The notes: a model not told the origin generated them from the sequence alone. Numbered from the stretch's first letter, positions 23,644 to 33,029 are shown. The stretch: 64,000 bases of DNA from Oscillospiraceae bacterium (GCA_021771635.1 JAETOQ010000004.1:1-64000); one strand, 5' to 3'. Numbers and translations are program-made.

Positions 23644-24009
23644 TTAGTCCTTCAAAGCGCTGGTTTCCGCGGTGATCAGGTCGGCCAGCTCGGTCAGCCG
23701 GGCGTCCTCATACTGGCGGTAGTTGATGGTCTTGAGTTCGTCGGCGGCGGAGGCGATGGCGTCCAGGTGGGGGCGCTGGGCCTCAAACCGCTTGATGATG
23801 CCCGTTTTGTCCTCCACCTCCTGCATGGCGGCCTCGGCACGGACGATGACGTCCCGGACGCCCTGCCGGGAGATGCCCGCGTTTTCCGCGATCTCACCCA
23901 GGGAGAGGTCCTCGTTGTAATACAGGTCGAAGAATTCCTTCTGCCGGTCCGTCAGGAGTTCTCCATAAAAATCGAAGAGCATGGTCATGCGGTAAGTCTG
24001 ATTTTTCAC
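23644..24009 (-). CDS. ylxM: YlxM family SRP-associated helix-turn-helix protein
   Basis: A 121-aa UPF0122 protein (RMTMLFDFYGELLTDRQKEF, then EDLSLGEIAENAGISRQGVR). The sigma-70 region 4-like helix-turn-helix is clear. In streptococci YlxM binds SRP components and stimulates Ffh GTPase. It is the first gene of the ffh operon, 3 bases ahead of ffh. The start is a GTG at 24009 preceded by GAAAGGGGCGATCCC. Confidence 0.92.
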   Translation of the reverse strand: MKNQTYRMTMLFDFYGELLTDRQKEFFDLYYNEDLSLGEIAENAGISRQGVRDVIVRAEAAMQEVEDKTGIIKRFEAQRPHLDAIASAADELKTINYRQYEDARLTELADLITAETSALKD

Positions 24010-24275
24010 GGGATCGCCCCTTTCTGTAAAGCCCTATGCCTTTACAACATGAAATAGTTTACAGGAATTCAGCAGAAAAGTCAAGAGAAAAAACGGATGA
24101 AATATGGGGAAAGCTAAAAAAATTTCAGCGCCCGGAAAAAGAAGGCGAAATGTGCGGAGATCCTGCCGTTTTGTGCTGGATCCAGGAGACCGGGCTTGCG
24201 CGGATGGGGCAAAGACGCTATACTGAAAAAGACGAATGCCGCCCGCGGGGCGGACCGGAAAAGGAGAGAGACCTT

Positions 24276-25517
24276 ATGTTTGCAGATTTCTTTATGGAGA
24301 ACCTGGGCCGCGCGAGCCTGATCGCCCCGGAGGACACCTGGGCCCTGCTGGCCCTGCTGGTGAGTTCCGTGGCCCTCGCCGTCTGGCTGGAACAGAAATA
24401 CGTGTGGGCGTCCAAAATATCCGGCGCCATCATCGCCCTGATGATCGCCCTGATCGCGTCGAATTTGGCCATCATTCCGACCAGCTGCGTGCTGTACGAC
24501 GAGGTGGTCTGGGGCTATGCGGTGCCCATGGGCATCCCGCTGCTGCTTCTCCAGTGCAATATGAAGAAGATCTGGAAGGAGACCGGGCGGATGATGGTCA
24601 TCTTTCTGATCGGTGCCGCAGGAACGGTGGCGGGGGCTTTCCTTGCCTACGGACTGCTGCATGCGTACATCCCCGGCCTGGAGGATGTGGCGGCCATGAT
24701 GACCGGCTCCTACATCGGCGGCGGCGTCAATTTCGCCGCTCTGGCCAAGGAGTTTGACGCGGGGGAGATCGCCGGTTCCGCCACGGTGGCGGACAATCTG
24801 CTGATGGCCCTCTACTTCTTTGCCCTGCTGCTGTTCGCGGGCATGAAATTCTTCCGGAAGCACTTCACCCATCCCCATATCGACGCCGTGGCGGAGAGCG
24901 GCGACCTGGAGGGCGCCCAGACACAGGCGGCGGCCTATTGGAGCCGGAAGGACATCTCTCTGAAGGATATTGCACTGAATGTCGCCTATTCCGTGCTGGT
25001 GGTGTTCGCGGCAAAGCTGATCGCCGCGTTCATCGGCGGACTGATCCCGGATACCGGCGTGGCGCTCCATATGCTGCATACCTTCTTCGGAAGTGAATAT
25101 GTATGGATCACCACGGTCGCCATGGCCGCCGCCACCTGGGGAGAGAAGCAGGTGGCAAAGCTCAGCGGCTCCCAGGAGATCGGCACCTATCTGATCTATC
25201 TGTTCCTGTTCGTCATCGGCGTTCCGGCCTCCATTCCGAAGATCATCGAGGAAACACCGCTCCTGCTGGCATTCACCGGCATCATGGTGGTGGTGAACAT
25301 GCTGTTCTGCTTTGTGGGCGGCAAGCTGCTGCACTTTGACCTGGAGGACATCATCCTGGCCTCCAACGCCAACATCGGCGGCCCCACCACCGCCGCCGGC
25401 ATGGCGATCTCCCAGGGCTGGAGCGCCCTGGTGGGCCCGGTGATGCTGGTGGGCACCTTTGGCTATGTCATCGGCACCTATCTCGGCATTTTGGTGGGCG
25501 GCGCGCTGGGGGCGTGA
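24276..25517 (+). CDS. DUF819 family integral membrane protein
   Basis: A 413-aa protein with about ten hydrophobic segments in two inverted-looking halves. Conserved glycine-rich stretches include TGSYIGGGVNFAALAKEFDA, GSATVADNLLMALYF and NIGGPTTAAGMAISQGWSAL. DUF819 (YjcL-like) proteins resemble secondary transporters; the substrate is not established. The ATG at 24276 has AAGGAGAG upstream; the frame is open for 80 more codons upstream but that part looks non-coding. It is 12 bases ahead of an M19 dipeptidase, which hints at uptake or release of a dipeptide or amino-acid derivative. Confidence 0.85.
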   Translation: MFADFFMENLGRASLIAPEDTWALLALLVSSVALAVWLEQKYVWASKISGAIIALMIALIASNLAIIPTSCVLYDEVVWGYAVPMGIPLLLLQCNMKKIWKETGRMMVIFLIGAAGTVAGAFLAYGLLHAYIPGLEDVAAMMTGSYIGGGVNFAALAKEFDAGEIAGSATVADNLLMALYFFALLLFAGMKFFRKHFTHPHIDAVAESGDLEGAQTQAAAYWSRKDISLKDIALNVAYSVLVVFAAKLIAAFIGGLIPDTGVALHMLHTFFGSEYVWITTVAMAAATWGEKQVAKLSGSQEIGTYLIYLFLFVIGVPASIPKIIEETPLLLAFTGIMVVVNMLFCFVGGKLLHFDLEDIILASNANIGGPTTAAGMAISQGWSALVGPVMLVGTFGYVIGTYLGILVGGALGA

Positions 25518-25529
25518 CGATTATCAGGA

Positions 25530-26504
25530 ATGAGGGAATTTATGGTTTTTGACGGACATTCGGACCTCTTGTACGACGTGACACGCCGCCGTCTGGCGGG
25601 GGAGGACCATGTGCTGGAGCGCTGTCATCTGGACCGTCTGCGCCACGGCGGCGTGGAGGGGCTGGTTCTGGCGCTGTGGACCAGCGCGGCGGGAGGAGAG
25701 ACCTTTTGGAAGGACGTGCGGCCGACGCGGACCGACGCGGACCGGATGGAGATCATGATGGCCTGCGCCCGGTCGGAATTCGCGGAGTGCCCATGGCTTG
25801 CCATCGTCCGGACCGCCGGGGAAGCGGAGCGGGCCCGGTCGGAGGGAAAGCTGTACGCCTTCCTGGCCATCGAGGGTATGGCGGCTATTGGAGAGGATTT
25901 AGGCGGCATTGACCTCTGCCATGCCTTCGGCGCCCGGATCGGGATGCTGACCTGGAACGAGGAGAACTGCCTCGCCACCGGCGCCGGGGGAGATCCCTAC
26001 TCCGGCCTGACGGATTTGGGACGGCAGGCGGTCCGCCGGATGTGGGACCTGGGGATGCTGGCGGATGTGTCCCATCTGAATGACGGCGGCTTCGGGGATG
26101 TGATCAAGCTGGCCCACGGGCCGGTGATCGCCTCCCACTCCAACTGCCGGGCCCTGTGTGATGTCCGCCGGAACCTGACAGATGATCAGCTGCGGGCCAT
26201 TCGGGACACCGGCGGCGTGGTGGGATTGAATGTGCATCACGCCTTTGTCCACGCCGATCCGGCGCGGCAGACGGCAAAGACACTGGCGTACCACGCCGCC
26301 CACATGGCGGAGGTCATGGGAGTGGAGCATGTGGCCTGCGGCTTTGACTTCTGCGAGTTCATGGGGCCCGGAAATGAAGGGGCCGATGGCTTGGAAAACT
26401 GCGCTCATATCCAGAATCTCTTCTACTGGCTGGAAGAGCTGGGGATGTCCGCCCGGGAGCGGGAGATGATCGCGCGGGAAAACTTTTTGCGGGTGCTGGC
26501 ATAA
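25530..26504 (+). CDS. Membrane dipeptidase, peptidase family M19
   Basis: A 324-aa renal-dipeptidase-like zinc amidohydrolase. FDGHSDLLYD carries the first metal-binding His and Asp, LAIEGM the bridging Glu, and DVSHLN and ASHSNCRAL later His ligands; FDFCEF near residue 270 is also conserved. It cleaves dipeptides, often including D-residues. There is no signal peptide, so it should be cytoplasmic. It forms a two-gene operon with the DUF819 transporter and ends at a strong terminator. Confidence 0.92.
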   Translation: MREFMVFDGHSDLLYDVTRRRLAGEDHVLERCHLDRLRHGGVEGLVLALWTSAAGGETFWKDVRPTRTDADRMEIMMACARSEFAECPWLAIVRTAGEAERARSEGKLYAFLAIEGMAAIGEDLGGIDLCHAFGARIGMLTWNEENCLATGAGGDPYSGLTDLGRQAVRRMWDLGMLADVSHLNDGGFGDVIKLAHGPVIASHSNCRALCDVRRNLTDDQLRAIRDTGGVVGLNVHHAFVHADPARQTAKTLAYHAAHMAEVMGVEHVACGFDFCEFMGPGNEGADGLENCAHIQNLFYWLEELGMSAREREMIARENFLRVLA

Positions 26505-26511
26505 TCGGCAT

Positions 26512-26549
26512 AAAAAGCCGGCTGTTCCGGAGGAACAGCCGGCTTTCTT
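26512..26549 (+). terminator. Terminator of the DUF819-dipeptidase operon
   Basis: AAGCCGGCTGTTCC pairs with GGAACAGCCGGCTT across a GGA-type loop, followed by TCTT. Confidence 0.85.
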
Positions 26550-26814
26550 GATCTCAATGCCGCTCAAAAATCAGGAATCGGGCCTATGCAAGGCCAAACG
26601 GCCTGTGCCGGCCTCCGCCGGGAGACTATGATGCATCCCCGGCCAACCGGGAGAACGGCTTGTCTTGGTGCGGCTGCCGGGCAGGAAGCGCTTCACAGGA
26701 CTCGCGATGCCAAAGCCGGATGTATGCATGCCGGAAAACACGCCTCTCGTCTCTTATTTTATCATGGTGGGATAAACAGCAAGAAAGAATTTGAATTATA
26801 AGAAGAGATATACT
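26550..26814. other. GC-rich intergenic stretch, no gene recognised
   Basis: Up to about 26755 the sequence is GC-rich with several small self-complementary pieces (for example CCGGATGTATGCATGCCGG). It then turns abruptly AT-rich before the hairpin element at 26815. Frames on both strands are short, lack ribosome sites and show no family motif. A structured RNA is possible, but I could not match a known class. Confidence 0.4.
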
Positions 26815-27010
26815 ATAATAATGTCTACTGAATAAACCGCAAATCGGTTTATTCGCGCGGCGGCAGCCGCGCAATTCCATAAAAACGGCTCAAAGGAGCC
26901 GCTTTTATGGAATCCAGCCATTGTTACAATGCGTATTTCCACCGGAAGCCAATTGGTTTTGAAGGCCTTGGCCTTCAAAACTTTTGGCTTTGTTCAGTAC
27001 GCATTATAAT
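26815..27010. repeat. 196-bp hairpin-rich element with terminal inverted repeats
   Basis: Ends at 26815-26832 and 26993-27010 are inverted copies matching at 15 of 18 positions (both contain TACTGAA). Between them are four hairpins: a 10-bp perfect stem at 26830-26854; GCGCGGC/GCCGCGC at 26855-26872; an 18-bp stem with one mismatch at 26874-26913; and TTTTGAAGGCC/GGCCTTCAAAA at 26957-26980. It has no coding capacity. It ends 38 bases before yfmF, and its right tip carries TATAAT (27005-27010). Confidence 0.65.
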
Positions 27011-27048
27011 AACCTTGTATCGCATTCCACGAAAGAGGAGTTGAGACT

Positions 27049-28317
27049 TTGGAAGTGACCAGAACCAAGCTTGCCGACGGCGTGTATCTGACCTATCTGC
27101 CGGCGCGGAAATTCAAAACGAGTTTGCTTTCCGCTCAGTTCGTGACACCCATCCGCCAGGAGACGGCGGCGGCCTACGCCCTGCTGCCCGCCGTACTGCG
27201 GCGGGGGACCGTGACCTACCCCGACATGGGGAGCCTCTCCGCCCGGCTGGACAAGCTGTACGGCGCCCGGATCGATTACACGGTCCGGAAGAAAGGCGAA
27301 AACCAGTGCGTGGGCTTTGTGGCCAGCCTGATCGACGACAGCTTTGCCCCCGGCGGGGAAAAGCTGCTGGAGCCGGTGGCGGACCTGCTGGGGGAGCTGA
27401 TCTGCGATCCCGCCACGGAGCGGGGCCGCTTTGTGCCCGCCTATTTTGAGAGTGAAAAGACGAACCTGATCGACGCCATCCGCAGCCTCATCAACGACAA
27501 GCGGGATTACGCCGACAGCCGCCTCCTGCGGGAGATGTGCGCGGGCGAGCCCTACGGCATCCCCCGGCTGGGCGATGAAAAGAGCGCGGAAAAGCTGCAA
27601 TTACAGAAGCTGCACGCCCAGTACGGCCAGCTGATCGCCGCCTCCCAGCTGGAGCTGTTTTACAGCGGAAACGCCAGCTGGGACCGGGTGGCGCATGCGC
27701 TGCTGTCTGCCTTTTCCACACTGCCCCGGGATAATATCAAGTATGCTGCCGCGGCTCAAAACCACCCCGCCCGGGAGGAAGTCCGCACCGTCACGGAGTC
27801 TCTGGATGTGACACAGGGCAAGCTGGGAATGGGCTTCTCCTGCGGAAGCTCCGATACCGCCGCTCTGTTGATGGGCAACACCCTCTTTGGCGGCAGCAGC
27901 AACTCCAAGCTGTTTTTGAACGTGCGGGAAAAGCTGTCCCTGTGCTATTACGCATCTTCCCTCTATCACCGGCAGAAGGGGATGATCACCGTCTCCTCCG
28001 GCATCGAATTCGGGAATTACCAGAAGGCCTATGATGAGATCCTGGCCCAGCTGGCGGCGGTCCAGAACGGCCAGCTGGAGGACTGGGAGCTGGAGGGCGC
28101 CCGCAGCACGCTGCTGAACGCCTATGCCTCCATGGGGGATTCCCAGGGCAAGCTGGAGAACTTCTATCTGGGCCAGGCGGCCACGGGACAGTCCGAGACA
28201 CCGGAGGCGCTGGCGGCTCAGGTGCGGGGCGTGACGCCGGAGCGCATCTTCGAGGCCATGAAGACGGTGAAGCTGGACACGGTGTACTTCCTGCGGGGAA
28301 AGGAGGCGGCGGAATGA
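27049..28317 (+). CDS. yfmF: M16-like peptidase-fold protein YfmF
   Basis: A 422-aa M16-fold protein lacking the HxxEH zinc motif, as expected for the non-catalytic partner. It matches the YfmF type linked to EF-P 5-aminopentanol modification in Bacillus. Landmarks are FKTSLLSAQFVTPIRQETAA and the C-terminal-half region KLGMGFSCGSSDTAALLMGN and LFGGSSNSKLFLNVREKLSL. A TTG at 27049 is the start, with GAGGAG at 27035-27040. It overlaps yfmH by 4 bases and should form a heterodimer with it. The hairpin element ends just upstream and may supply part of the promoter. Confidence 0.85.
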   Translation: MEVTRTKLADGVYLTYLPARKFKTSLLSAQFVTPIRQETAAAYALLPAVLRRGTVTYPDMGSLSARLDKLYGARIDYTVRKKGENQCVGFVASLIDDSFAPGGEKLLEPVADLLGELICDPATERGRFVPAYFESEKTNLIDAIRSLINDKRDYADSRLLREMCAGEPYGIPRLGDEKSAEKLQLQKLHAQYGQLIAASQLELFYSGNASWDRVAHALLSAFSTLPRDNIKYAAAAQNHPAREEVRTVTESLDVTQGKLGMGFSCGSSDTAALLMGNTLFGGSSNSKLFLNVREKLSLCYYASSLYHRQKGMITVSSGIEFGNYQKAYDEILAQLAAVQNGQLEDWELEGARSTLLNAYASMGDSQGKLENFYLGQAATGQSETPEALAAQVRGVTPERIFEAMKTVKLDTVYFLRGKEAAE

Positions 28318-29585
28318 AACAGAGCTTTTACGAGCGCATCGGCGAGTCCGTCTACCGGGAGACACTGCCCAACGGCCTCCAGGTCTGCGTGGTCCCCAAG
28401 CCGGAATATGCCAAGAGCTATGCCTTTTTTGCCACCCGCTACGGCGGCATGGACACCCGCTTCTGCCTGAACGGCAGGTGGCTGGACACCCCGGCGGGCA
28501 TTGCCCACTATCTGGAGCACAAGATGTTCGACACCAAGGAGGGCAACGCCCTCCAGGAACTGGCGAAAAACGGCGCGGAGCCCAACGCCTTCACCTCCAA
28601 CGCCATGACGGGCTACTATTTTGACTCCACAGAGCATTTTGAGGAAAACCTGAAGATCCTGCTGTCCTTCGTATCCATTCCCTATTTTACGGAGGAGAGC
28701 GTCGCCAAGGAGCAGGGCATCATCGCCCAGGAGATCCGCATGATCGAGGACAACCCCGACTGGCAGATCTATACCCGCATGCTGAAGGCACTGTACCGGA
28801 CCAGCACCGCCCGCACCTCCATCGCGGGCACGGTGGAGAGCATTTCCCACATCACGGCGGAGACGCTGTATGACTGCCACAAGGCGTTCTATACGCCGTC
28901 CAACATGATCCTGACCGTGGTGGGCAACGTGGACCCCGTCCATGTGGTGGACCTGGCGAGACGCATCCTGCCCCGGGAGGGCGGTCCGGAGATCCCCCGG
29001 GATTACGGTGCGGAGCCGGAGGCGGTGGCGGAGAAGGAGACCAGCCTCGCCATGGAGGTCTCCAGCCCCCAGTTTCTCACCGGCTTCAAGTGCCGTCCTG
29101 TTCAGGACGGGGAGGGCTATATGCGCGCCGCTGTTCTGGGCGACATGGCCTGCGACATCCTGCTGGGGGATTCCAGCCCCCTGTATCTGCGGCTCTATGA
29201 CCAGGGGCTGATCAACACCAGCTTTGGCGGCGCCTTTGAGATGATGCCCGGCGTGGCCTACCTCTACGCCGGCGGTGACAGCAAGGACGCCCGCAGAGTG
29301 ACGGCGGAGATCCGGAAAGAGGTCTGCCGCTTAACGGCGGAGGGGATCGGCGAGGACTTTTATCAGCGGGTCCGCCGGGCGGCCTTTGGCTCCAACCTGC
29401 GGGGGCTGAACTCCTTTGAAAACATCGCCGTCTCCCTGACAGAGGGCTATTTCCACGGGTATGATCCCTTCCGGTTCCCCCAGGTGTTCGACTCCATCTC
29501 CAAAGAGGACGTGCTGGAATTCCTGCGGGACAACCTGACGGAGGACCGGATGGTCCTGTCCGAGATCGTGCCCCGGGAAGCGTAA
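28314..29585 (+). CDS. yfmH: M16 zinc peptidase YfmH
   Basis: A 423-aa M16 peptidase with the inverted zinc motif in GIAHYLEHKMFDT (HxxEH) and the downstream Glu in EIRMIEDNPDWQIY. The C-terminal half lacks metal ligands. It is the likely catalytic partner of YfmF. In Bacillus the pair is associated with the EF-P 5-aminopentanol modification pathway; no efp gene is visible here. It is followed by lgt after 43 bases. Confidence 0.88.
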   Translation: MKQSFYERIGESVYRETLPNGLQVCVVPKPEYAKSYAFFATRYGGMDTRFCLNGRWLDTPAGIAHYLEHKMFDTKEGNALQELAKNGAEPNAFTSNAMTGYYFDSTEHFEENLKILLSFVSIPYFTEESVAKEQGIIAQEIRMIEDNPDWQIYTRMLKALYRTSTARTSIAGTVESISHITAETLYDCHKAFYTPSNMILTVVGNVDPVHVVDLARRILPREGGPEIPRDYGAEPEAVAEKETSLAMEVSSPQFLTGFKCRPVQDGEGYMRAAVLGDMACDILLGDSSPLYLRLYDQGLINTSFGGAFEMMPGVAYLYAGGDSKDARRVTAEIRKEVCRLTAEGIGEDFYQRVRRAAFGSNLRGLNSFENIAVSLTEGYFHGYDPFRFPQVFDSISKEDVLEFLRDNLTEDRMVLSEIVPREA

Positions 29586-29628
29586 ACCATTTGTGATTCC
29601 GTGATAGAAAGAAAGGAAGAATCCTGTT

Positions 29629-30636
29629 TTGACAGCTTTGAAGGATATGCCCATCAGTTTTCCCGGCCTGTTTGGCGACTGGGAGTTCAATCCCGACCCC
29701 ATTGCGATCCACATCGGCCACGGCGTCTACTGGTATGGCATCATTTTGGCCCTGGCCATGCTGGCGGGTCTGCTGCTCTGCATGAAGCAGGCCAAGCACT
29801 ATGGCCTGACGGAGGACAATGTGCTGGACATGGTGCTTTGGGCGGTGCCCTGCTGTATCCTGGGGTCCCGCATCTACTATGTGGTCTTCTATCTGGACCT
29901 GTACCGGAATGCCGACGGCAGCCTGGACTGGGGGCGCATCATCGCCATCTGGGACGGCGGCCTCGCCATTTACGGCACGGTCATTGCGGGGGTGATCGTG
30001 GCCCTGCTCTATACCCGGCATAAAAAATTGAAGTTCGCCGCCATGACGGACCTTGCCGTCATGGGACTGCTGCTGGGGCAGATCATCGGCCGCTGGGCCA
30101 ATTTCATCAACCGGGAGGCCTTCGGCGGCCTGACGGACCTGCCTTGGCGGATGCGGCTGTGGGTCAGCGCCTACCAGTATATTGAGGTGCATCCCACCTT
30201 TTTGTATGAGAGCCTGTGGAACCTGGCGGGCCTGCTGCTGATCCTGCTCGTGGTGTCCAAGGGACGGCGGTTCGACGGGGAGAACACCTGGTTCTACTTC
30301 CTGTGGTACGGCCTGGGCCGCTCCTGGATCGAGGGCCTGCGGACTGACAGCTTGTATCTGTTCGACTGGACGATCCTGGGACAGCCCATCCGGGTATCCC
30401 AGGCGTTGAGCATGGTGATGGTGGTTGTGGCCGCCTGGATGCTGTTTTACAACATCCGCATCAAAAAGCGCTCGGCGGAGGACCTGCTTGTAAACCAGCG
30501 GAGGAGGCTGGCCATCGCGGCGGCAGACACGGAGGCGCTTGCCTCTTTGTCAGAGGAGATGCCGGAAGAGGCGGCGGAGCCGGCTCCGCAAAATGACGAG
30601 GTGCGGGAGGAGACGCGGGATGGCAGTCAGGATTGA
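29629..30636 (+). CDS. lgt: Prolipoprotein diacylglyceryl transferase
   Basis: A 335-aa membrane enzyme with about seven helices that transfers diacylglycerol from phosphatidylglycerol to the lipobox Cys of prolipoproteins. Signatures are GHGVYWYGIILALAMLAG, IWDGGLAIYG, the Lgt signature GRWANFINREAFGG and HPTFLYES. The start is TTG at 29629 behind AAAGGAAG. It has a 60-residue charged, Glu/Ala-rich cytoplasmic tail beyond the family core. Substrates in this window include the BMP binding protein and the lipoprotein at 51863. It overlaps folD by 17 bases. Confidence 0.95.
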   Translation: MTALKDMPISFPGLFGDWEFNPDPIAIHIGHGVYWYGIILALAMLAGLLLCMKQAKHYGLTEDNVLDMVLWAVPCCILGSRIYYVVFYLDLYRNADGSLDWGRIIAIWDGGLAIYGTVIAGVIVALLYTRHKKLKFAAMTDLAVMGLLLGQIIGRWANFINREAFGGLTDLPWRMRLWVSAYQYIEVHPTFLYESLWNLAGLLLILLVVSKGRRFDGENTWFYFLWYGLGRSWIEGLRTDSLYLFDWTILGQPIRVSQALSMVMVVVAAWMLFYNIRIKKRSAEDLLVNQRRRLAIAAADTEALASLSEEMPEEAAEPAPQNDEVREETRDGSQD

Positions 30637-31459
30637 CGGAAAGGCCCTGGCCGCCAAGGTCAAAGACCAGGTCCGGGAGGAGGCGGCCCAGCTGCCCCGG
30701 AGGCCCGGCCTGGCTGTGATCCTGGTGGGGGATGATCCCGCGTCCCAGGTCTATGTCCGGGGAAAGGAGAAGGACTGCGCCGCGTGCGGCATCGAGAGCT
30801 TCGAGCACCGTCTGCCCGCGGAGACGGCGCAGGAAGACCTGCTGGCACTGGTCAGGGAACTGAACGCGGACAGCGCGGTGGACGGTATTTTGGTGCAGCT
30901 GCCGCTGCCCGGGCATCTGAACGGGGAGCAGGTCATCAACGCCATCGTCCCGGACAAGGATGTGGACTGCTTCCACCCCTTCAACGTGGGGCGGATGGCC
31001 ATCGGCGAGCCGGTGTTCCTGCCCTGCACGCCCGCCGGCGTCCTGGAGATGCTGCGGGAATATGACATCCCCATCCGGGGGAAACGCTGTGTGGTGCTGG
31101 GGCGGAGCAACATCGTGGGCAAGCCCATGGCGATGCTGCTGACACAGCGCGACGGCACGGTGACCATCTGCCACTCCCGGACGGAGGACCTGGCGGAGAT
31201 CACCCGTGAGGCGGACATCCTGGTGTCCGCTGTGGGCCGGACCAAATTCGTCACAGCGGAGATGGTGAAGGACGGCGCCGTGGTCATCGATGTGGCCATG
31301 AACCGGGATGACCACGGAAAACTGTGCGGCGACGTGGATTTTGCGCCTGTGGAGCGGAAGGCCTCTTACATCACGCCGGTCCCCGGCGGCGTCGGCCCCA
31401 TGACGCGGGCGCTGCTGATGCGGAACATCCTGACGGCGGCCCGGAACCACCAGAGCTGA
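30620..31459 (+). CDS. folD: Methylenetetrahydrofolate dehydrogenase/cyclohydrolase
   Basis: A 279-aa bifunctional enzyme interconverting 5,10-methylene-, methenyl- and 10-formyl-THF. The active-site Lys region SQVYVRGKEKDC, QLPLPGHLN, DVDCFHP, the Rossmann part VVLGRSNIVGKPMAMLL and the C-terminal PVPGGVGPMTRALL are all present. The ATG at 30620 lies inside the end of lgt and has GGGAGGAG upstream. It ends the four-gene yfmF-yfmH-lgt-folD operon. Confidence 0.96.
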   Translation: MAVRIDGKALAAKVKDQVREEAAQLPRRPGLAVILVGDDPASQVYVRGKEKDCAACGIESFEHRLPAETAQEDLLALVRELNADSAVDGILVQLPLPGHLNGEQVINAIVPDKDVDCFHPFNVGRMAIGEPVFLPCTPAGVLEMLREYDIPIRGKRCVVLGRSNIVGKPMAMLLTQRDGTVTICHSRTEDLAEITREADILVSAVGRTKFVTAEMVKDGAVVIDVAMNRDDHGKLCGDVDFAPVERKASYITPVPGGVGPMTRALLMRNILTAARNHQS

Positions 31460-31469
31460 CAACTATCAT

Positions 31470-31503
31470 AAAAGCGCCGCAAGCTGATGGCTTGCGGCGT
31501 TTT
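31470..31503. terminator. Bidirectional terminator folD / PAP2
   Basis: AACGCCGCAAGC on one strand pairs with GCTTGCGGCG on the other side of a TGATG-type loop, with T-runs in both directions. Confidence 0.8.
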
Positions 31504-31504
31504 G

Positions 31505-32209
31505 CTATTCGGGATTCTCCATGGGACGGGAATGGCGGCGGGGCCGGAGCGCGGCCAGAGGCGCATGGCGGTAAACAGGCAGTCCCACCGCGACAGCGAG
31601 GGCGGCTCCGCCGGCCACATCCAGGACCGTGTGCTGCTTGATGAACAGGGTGGACAGGCAGATCAGGGCCGCCAAAACCACCGTGCCCCAGCGCAGGGCC
31701 GGCTTCCGGCGGAACGGACAGCTGTCCCACACCGCCCAGGCGGCGCCGATGGAACCCACCACATGGACAGAGGGAAAAACATTGGTATTGGTGTCGATGC
31801 TGTACAGCCCGGCCACCCAGCGGGAGAAGAAGTTGTCCCGGGGCATGACCGGCGGGCGCAGGTCCTGGCCGTTGGGGATCAAAAACCAGATCAATTCACT
31901 GAGAAAGAAGGACACCGCCAGGAAGCACATATAGCGGCGAAACCCCTTGCTGTCCCGTACCAGCAGGGACAGGCCCACCGCCACCAGCAGGGGATACCAC
32001 ATGCAGTAGGGGATCACGAAAAGCTCCTGAAAGGGGATCAGACGGTCCAGGGGCAGCTGAGTGGCCCAGTAGCTGTGGGAGCCGTCAACCACCTGTTCCA
32101 GCAGCACGAAACTCACCAGATAGACCGGAAGCCAGAGAGCATATTTCAAATCACGCCAGGAAGCGGAGAGAGAAGCGGGAAGCCGCAAGACGATCACGTC
32201 TCCAATCAA
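31505..32209 (-). CDS. PAP2 superfamily phosphatase/transferase
   Basis: A membrane protein of about 234 aa with six helices. The phosphatase signature is split in the usual way: an early NGQDLRP region, NVFPSVHVVGS (Ser-His) and KQHTVLDVAGG (His-Asp). Members dephosphorylate lipid phosphates or undecaprenyl pyrophosphate, and the closest pattern is the inositol-phosphotransferase-like PAP2 group. The start is uncertain: the longest frame begins at a TTG (32209) without a good ribosome site, and a TTG or GTG 9-18 bases further in is possible. It is transcribed alone, convergent with folD. Confidence 0.8.
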   Translation of the reverse strand: MIGDVIVLRLPASLSASWRDLKYALWLPVYLVSFVLLEQVVDGSHSYWATQLPLDRLIPFQELFVIPYCMWYPLLVAVGLSLLVRDSKGFRRYMCFLAVSFFLSELIWFLIPNGQDLRPPVMPRDNFFSRWVAGLYSIDTNTNVFPSVHVVGSIGAAWAVWDSCPFRRKPALRWGTVVLAALICLSTLFIKQHTVLDVAGGAALAVAVGLPVYRHAPLAALRPRRHSRPMENPE

Positions 32210-32730
32210 GAGTTTGATTGCTGTTAAGATAGCATAAAAATTTATAGGAGTCTATGGACAATCTGCAAACAATTTATGAACAGGGACAGAAAAATTCTGC
32301 CCGGTTTGAAAAGAGAATATTCCCGGCGGGCCTCCATCATGCGAAAGGAAACAGCTCAATGCCTGCTGCTCCGCGAAAAAACAAAAAACACCGCTGCATA
32401 GACGGGTGTCCGTAAAACAGTTAATCCTCCGTATGGCTTAGACCATGCGGAGGATTTGTTTATGTCTAATCTTCAAACTTGCTGGCGGCAAACGGTTTGT
32501 CAAAAACGTTTGCGGACGGCAAGTCCACAAGGGATAGCCGCATTAGCGGCGCAAGGGGGTGTAGCCACCTTGACGGAACGAAGTGACGAAACATTCTCGG
32601 TCGAGCAGTTTTCTTCTGCTGACCGGGAATGAAGCTCCGCAGGACGCACGATACTCTCGACAGGAGAGTATAGAAGTGCGCCCTTTAGTTCCTAAAGGGA
32701 TTTTATCAGTTCGACAAACTGGAAGTTGTC

Positions 32731-32889
32731 TTACTTCTTGTCATTGAAGTAGATGATAAAAGCACCCATTACTGCAATAGCAATGAGCAATCCAAACTCA
32801 TACCAATTACCTAAAAGTTCAAGTCCTACGACCGTACCTAAATAACCAACAATCAATGTAACGATTGCTGCCAAAATCGCTTTACCCAT
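32731..32889 (-). CDS. 52-aa small membrane protein
   Basis: A short gene with AAAGGAGTG at ideal distance from its ATG. The product, MGKAILAAIVTLIVGYLGTV followed by WYEFGLLIAIAVMGAFIIYF and a NDKK tail, has two membrane helices joined by a short acidic loop. Codon use is AT-rich compared with the neighbouring chromosome, in keeping with transfer on the mobile scar. No family recognised. Two-helix peptides of this size can be cargo or maintenance proteins of conjugative elements, but nothing proves a role. Confidence 0.72.
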   Translation of the reverse strand: MGKAILAAIVTLIVGYLGTVVGLELLGNWYEFGLLIAIAVMGAFIIYFNDKK

Positions 32890-33029
32890 ATAATCACACT
32901 CCTTTGTCAAATTTCGATTTGTTGCTCAATTTCGTATTCAAATTATACCATAAAACTTGTGAACAATTCTACCGCAACTTTGGACTATATGAGAAAAGTC
33001 CGAACAGTTTTCTGCCCGGACTTTCTCAC

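Noticed and set aside
26550-26760. Riboswitch, 6S RNA or SRP RNA upstream of yfmF
   Set aside because: I compared it mentally with c-di-GMP, cobalamin, TPP, SRP and 6S signatures and found no matching core.
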